Source: Caenorhabditis remanei (Eukaryota; Nematoda; Chromadorea; Rhabditida; Rhabditidae). From it: a stretch of 64,000 bases of DNA. The stretch spans positions 19,730,879 through 19,794,878 of the forward strand of contig NC_071329.1 of assembly GCF_010183535.1 (NCBI RefSeq). The letters run 5' to 3'. The notes below the pieces were generated by a model, which did no database searches, had not been told where the DNA came from, and saw nothing but the letters and a program-made list of their open reading frames with translations. Below are positions 59,497-64,000 of this stretch, piece by piece; the first letter of the stretch is position 1, and every line of letters begins with the position of its first letter. The translations under genes were made by a program, and so were the position numbers.

Positions 59497-61458
59497 TTAA
59501 AAATAATCAGCGTCATACATGAGCTTAATTAGAGACACAGAAGAAAACTTTGCTCTTCGGAGAGTGGAGAATTCCAAATTCATTTCCGCGCATTTGTCCA
59601 TGAACGTCTCTTGATCGCCCATGATTGGATGTGGGAAGAGTGTCGGAATGGCCGGCTCTGAGCCGCTTGGCTCGTTCAACTTGAGCCAAAAATTGTCCAC
59701 TGCATGTTTCTTGTAATTGGCTTGCATTTTCTTTTTGAAGGTATTCTTGTTGGAAGTTTCCATATTTGTCTCTTTCATAACATTGGACCACAACGAATCC
59801 GGAAAAATTGGAATATCGACCATACTTTTGAAAACGTTTTCTTTCATTTTTTCTTCAAAAGTTTTGTAGGATTGAATAATTCCATCTTCCTTTCCTTTCT
59901 GGAGAATTCGAATATACCAGTCATTCAATCCATTCTGTCCCAGGAATGTTTGATAGTCCGGATGTATATTAAAAATGAAATCATCGCCTTGATTAGGTGG
60001 ATTTGACCAGATATGAGCATTTTCATACCCGATAGACTTCATATAATCGATATATGTAAGTATTATTTCTCCATGCATTGCTCCCCTTTTGATACCTTTC
60101 GACTCGAAATATGGCACCGTGTCCAAATAATTGATGGTACACCAACTTTGTCCAGCATGTGATGGGTATTCAGTTACAAACATGGAGAAAAAGGGAACAT
60201 CGATTCCATCGATCATGTGATAAGCGTAGATTGCACGATACACAAATTTCACGGTTTCGGAGTATTTCTGGATGAAATCGGAGGCGTCAAGCTCTGGACA
60301 CATTTCGCTTGTGACAACTTCCTTCATTTTGGTAAAGCTGACGACGGTTACTGGTATTTGATGTTTTTTTTGCCTGTTATTTTGTAGAATGAATTCGTTA
60401 AGCTTCCTCGCCATAAACTTTGCGCATTCATCCTCGTTGACGGTTCCAACTCTTCTCATCATGTTGAATACTCGCCGTGGTGAACATTTCTTACAGATGA
60501 AAGACGATTTGCTTCTGATATTCAATTCGCATACTCTGTGAAACAGCCTTTTGCATATTCCACACTCGTCGATTTCCTCGAGTGCTGGGTTCGTGTTTTC
60601 CTTTTCTTCCCAATCGTTTACATTCAAGTCAGCATCCTCGAAACACTTCAGACAATAATTTTGAACTTCATCGTCCATTTCCTTCTTGGGGCACATATAC
60701 TTGGCTCCTGGTGGAATGCGACACTCCTCGGCCATGCAAAATCTGTTTGAGGTCCCATATCGTAGATCCTTGAGTTTGCAGCATCTTGTGCTCTGAAAAA
60801 TGAAAATTCAATGTAACCTTTTTAGTAAAGCGCCTAGGTTTTAAAGAAGAAATTGCTTAGAAATATACCTTAGAATTTGATTCTTTTGCTAGATTGGGCT
60901 TGGCCTTTTTTGGTTTTGGCTCTATAGAGGACCGCCTGCTGTCAGCTGCTCTATTCTTCTTCAAATCTTTCAAAACTGGCTTAGTGTCGACTTGAGTACT
61001 TGTTGGGCCATTATTTTTTGCATTCGCATTGCTTTCGTCATCAATATACGACTCCCATGCTTTTTGGAACTCATCTTCGCGAAGGAAATGTAGTTGAAAA
61101 TGTTTCTTCAGGTTCCCTTTCAGACTGAAAAGATCGAAATTGTTTTGGTTTAGTGAATTTTAAAGCAGGAACAACTCTCTCATAAATGTCAACTATTTCA
61201 GCTAAAATACTTACCGAAAAAGTTTAGAACACAAAACACACTTAAGTTCCGGATCTTTATGCATTTTTTCGTGTTCTTCCCGAAGTGATCGAAATCCAAA
61301 CCTCTGTGGACAAAGACGACATCTATATGGCTTGTGTCTGCTAGTTTTTTCCGACGAAGCTGAAAAATGCACATTTTTTCAATTTAGAACTATTTAAATT
61401 ATGTACCTTTTGGAGATGTAACTTGGTTGGGTTGGTTCTCCTGGTTTTCAGAAGACAT
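59497..61458 (-). CDS. C2H2 zinc fingers joined to CBP/p300-like RING-PHD-acetyltransferase module, 582 aa
   Basis: Exons: 61407-61458, 61215-61359, 60869-61124, 59497-60792. Residues about 30-90 hold two C2H2 fingers (CRLCPQRFGF..., CVLCSKLFR...). A basic linker leads to a region matching the CBP RING (CRIPPGAKYMCPKKE, NYCLKCF) and PHD (ECGICKRLFHRVCEL...CKKC, residues about 228-254), then the HAT core from about 260: IDGIDVPFF, NYLDT, HIWSNPPNQGDDFIF and NDWY. The last Tyr (about 444) and the Trp of HIW (about 413) correspond to p300 Tyr1467 and Trp1436, so catalysis is plausible. The bromodomain, KIX, TAZ and ZZ parts are absent, and the autoinhibitory lysine loop is very short. A TTTTTCAG acceptor lies upstream of the ATG. 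Probably a nuclear lysine acetyltransferase targeted by its fingers. Confidence 0.86.
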
Positions 61459-61689
61459 GTTCCAAAGTAGTGATACTGAAAAAGTGAAAGATAATATAGA
61501 AATTAACACGAGACTAAACGAAAGGAAACGGGAAAAGTATGTGACAAGGGAGATTTGAGATATTCATAAAAGGAATATTGAAGTCTGTGGAAATTGACTA
61601 GAAAATTACAGAGTGATCCGGCACGCTGAAGACAGCAATTTGAATAAAAGGAAATGAGAGCAGGGACCCTAACACATAAGAGTTCTAAT

Positions 61690-61985
61690 AGAATTTGCGA
61701 TATCTGGTTATCGCACCGTTTTGCACTGAAAGTGGTATATTTGAGAGAGAAATTACTTTTTCGGTATGTAACTCTCTTGGGAGTGCCCATACAAAAAAGT
61801 TGTCAAATACAAAAAATTGAGCTCTATTTTTGATATGTAAGATCCATAAAATATTTACTTTGTAGGGCAATAAGTAACATCATGAGACCCTCTCCAAACA
61901 GGGTATTTCCAACGGAAAAAAGCAAAATAAAAAACAGAATATTATTTGCTTTATTTGCTATAGTGCCGGAATGGCCTGTAAAAAT
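61690..61985. mobile_element. Fragment of the palindromic MITE family
   Basis: Contains ttgcactgaaagtggtatat, the gagagagaaattactttttc block and gttgtcaaatacaaaaaatt, then an eroded right end near 61970 (atagtgccgg). The left half is missing. It lies upstream of the zinc finger-acetyltransferase gene. Confidence 0.6.
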
Positions 61986-63389
61986 ACAGAAATCGGCATG
62001 GACTAGCCAATAGCATTAGTTGGATGGTTGAAAATGAGCGAAATGGCTCAGCTATGGAATTAATTTTACAATTAAAAAGAAGGTTAGTAAAAAATGAGTC
62101 AAGAAAGAAACAGAATCAATGTGCGTCTTTACTAGATGAATGGGAGGTTGTGTTTGCGTGTGTGGATGGGATCAAATGAGTGTCCCCTCCTCCTACCTTT
62201 CCCAGGAACCTTTCCCAGGTGGATTAGATTCACAGATAATGTCATTCTAATTGTTTTCTCATCACTGTTCTTCGGGAAGAATTGCTCGATTTTTGACGTA
62301 TGACTATTATTCAAATACTATCTACACCCAATTATCACTCTAGTGCAATTTACTCCTAAAAAACAACGATGAAGGGTCTCATGAGGGATCATGAGGGATA
62401 TCATGAGGCTTCTGAAGGAAGTTTGTGGAATGTAAAGTGCAATACTCGAATTAAAATGGGATCATGCACGTTTATTTTTTGTCGTATAGGTTTTAACCAG
62501 TTCAATAGGATTAAAATCTTGGCTTTCGAGCCGTTTAGTACTATTCACTTCCAAAGAAAATACAGTTTTACTGGAATGTACACTGCTTTCAAGAGCTATT
62601 GAACTCATTTCTAAATAATATTTGTTTTGATTCCATATTTTATGTGGTCAGCGGCAGTATGCACCGTCTGGTTTTTGAAACTAAGTCAAAATTAGTGAAA
62701 GAAAAATTTTTGTTATCTGCGCGTTCAGCTTGAGTACTAGACGTCCAAGAGAGCCGTCTTTAATCAATTTAAATTTAAAAAACAGAGTTATTCTTTCCTA
62801 TTTTCATTATGCCAATAAAATTACTACGTTTCCCCCGCATTCCATCCGTGGTGGGAACTCATTATCTCATTCGATCCAAACGATCGCTTTGAGGGGAAAC
62901 ACTGACAGGCATTGGAAAACATCTGTCAGTCTTATCTCCTCAGTGTAGTCCATTAGCACTTCAGTCTGCCACGTAAAAAAAACAGCAAAACATGGACAGG
63001 TGACGTGGACTGGTGACGTGGCGGAATGACGTTAACACACAACGATTACTGGCTCACAGAGATGACGTGGCAGTTGTCTCCGATAAGACCAACAATAAAA
63101 GATGGATTAGGTGTAATTTGCGGCAGTAGACAAAATAAACATATTGATTCAATCTACTATGGAGATCTAAAATAAACGAGAGTAAGAATTGAGATTGTTG
63201 GCGATCTTCTTGTGCATAATTAGTGAATCGAAAACAGTAACAGAGGAGTTGGATAGAAATGGTGGAAAAGATTAACTAGTAGATTAACACAAGGTGGGCA
63301 GAACTTTTATTTTAAGAAAATAGGATACAAAAAGGCAACAATTTATCGCTTAACAATGAAACTTTATAAATGTTTAGATGTCAAAAATA
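61986..63389. other. Intergenic between the acetyltransferase gene and atg-2
   Basis: About 1.4 kb upstream of the minus-strand acetyltransferase gene and downstream of atg-2. It contains the TGACGTG cluster listed separately. Short frames here have no supporting splice structure. Confidence 0.45.
63001..63070. promoter_or_regulatory. Cluster of TGACGTG motifs
   Basis: TGACGTGG occurs at 63001, 63014 and 63063, and TGACGTTA at 63027, all on the plus strand within 70 bp. TGACGTGG/A is the core of the unfolded-protein-response element bound by XBP1/ATF6-type bZIP factors, and TGACGT is a general CREB/ATF half site. The target gene is unclear: it lies 1.5 kb upstream of the acetyltransferase gene and 0.3 kb downstream of atg-2. 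Confidence 0.45.
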
Positions 63390-64000
63390 TCAATTGTCTT
63401 TCTTCTCTCCCCATTTCCTTAGTTCGTCCTGATAGGTATCCGGGTTTAGTTGATTGCGCAGACCGCCAAGGAGTTGAGAGGTCATTTGTGTAGTAGACAA
63501 AAGAGGACTCAAGAAGATTGGAACTGTGTACTGGACAGCGCTCCGAATGAAAGAATTGTTAGAGGGTCGATTTTCCTTGGTGAGATTGAAGTCTTCTTTT
63601 GTTTGATGGTATCTCTGAAATGTGAATTATTTGAACGATAATAAGACATTGTGTTAACATACATTAGAGCCAGTCTCATAGGTCATTTGTTGATCACGTG
63701 GATTTATTTCATTTATAGTCCATTCTGTCGCTCCCTGAACAAACTCAGTGACTGTTTGAGCCATTCCCACAATCCCATTTGCCGAGGAGACACCGAACGA
63801 GCGCACTCCTTTCTGGACTCCTTTCAACATTTGTCCGTCCTTTTTCCGGTATTCATCAACTGGCATCGCGAAGAGATCCACTACTCCTTTTCCGACTTGA
63901 ACAAAAGGCCTGATAGGTCCTAAGCTCGCAAGCACACTGGGCATGTTGGCAAAGTTAGCAGTTGACCATTTTTCGACAGCATATTTGAAACAACTCCTAG
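63390..64000 (-). CDS. atg-2: ATG2 autophagy lipid-transfer protein, C-terminal end (partial)
   Basis: Two exons are visible: 63663-64000 (runs off the window) and 63390-63614. The sequence PSVLASLGPIRPFVQVGKG, the VDLFAMPVDEYRKK block, KGVRSFGVSSANG, and the ending TSQLLGGLRNQLNP are the conserved C-terminal region of ATG2 proteins. ATG2 is a bridge-like protein that moves lipids from the ER to the growing phagophore together with ATG9 and WIPI/ATG18. Only about 187 C-terminal residues are here; the rest lies beyond 64000. The final exon is joined in frame across a 48 bp intron. Confidence 0.92.

Noticed and set aside
62369..62948. Two plus-strand frames between the acetyltransferase gene and atg-2
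   Set aside because: No initiation context, no splice continuity and no recognised domain.
1..64000. tRNA, rRNA, CRISPR and bacterial-type operon signals
   Set aside because: Both strands were read for B-box-like GGTTCGAATCC and cloverleaf patterns and for regular spaced repeats; none was found. Splice sites show that this is nuclear eukaryotic DNA.

Overview
The window looks like a chromosome-arm piece from a Caenorhabditis nematode. Evidence: AT-rich DNA, many 40-60 bp introns ending in TTTCAG, TTTCAG acceptors just upstream of start codons (typical of spliced-leader addition), closely spaced same-strand genes as in nematode operons, and the worm-expanded DUF3557 family. The species cannot be fixed from the sequence. 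Gene models were spliced by hand; each keeps an open frame across its junctions, but none is tested by RNA.

Region 1 (about 2-31 kb) is almost entirely one expanded set of multi-exon coiled-coil genes that I do not recognise. I sort them by exon lengths and shared motifs into type I (6241+, 10882-, 20136-, 26611+), type IIa (2097-, 21650-), type IIb (3945-, 13006+, 23361-), type III (9597-, 18769-) and type IV (8666+, 17057-). On the right, IIb-IIa-I-III-IV lie head to tail on the minus strand with 155-225 bp between stop and next start, which looks like a five-gene operon. The left half holds the same classes as broken pairs (IIb-IIa, I-IV, I-III, and a lone IIb). Types III and IV look like C-terminal halves of IIa and IIb. 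Several IIa/IIb proteins start with a Gly2...Ser6 N-myristoylation-like motif. I infer a co-expressed, possibly hetero-oligomeric coiled-coil system.

Region 2 (32-37 kb) has two paralogous 310-residue proteins with two zinc-binding clusters each. Region 3 (38.8-50.2 kb) has two AP-2-family transcription factor genes, a long one with repeated RQFKLP-type motifs and a short one, with a C2H2 gene and DUF3557 genes between. Region 4 (45.6-54.1 kb) holds three intact DUF3557 genes and one fragment. Region 5 (56-64 kb) has an Ikaros/Hunchback-like C2H2 factor, a gene that joins C2H2 fingers to a CBP/p300-like RING-PHD-acetyltransferase module, and the 3' end of the autophagy gene atg-2.

Mobile DNA is plentiful: a palindromic family with CAGTACCGG ends and TA flanks (about ten full or partial copies, four inside introns), two inverted copies of a 1.6-1.9 kb element with different interiors, a GGCGGAAAGC satellite, and several isolated palindromes. 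No tRNA, rRNA or CRISPR was seen.
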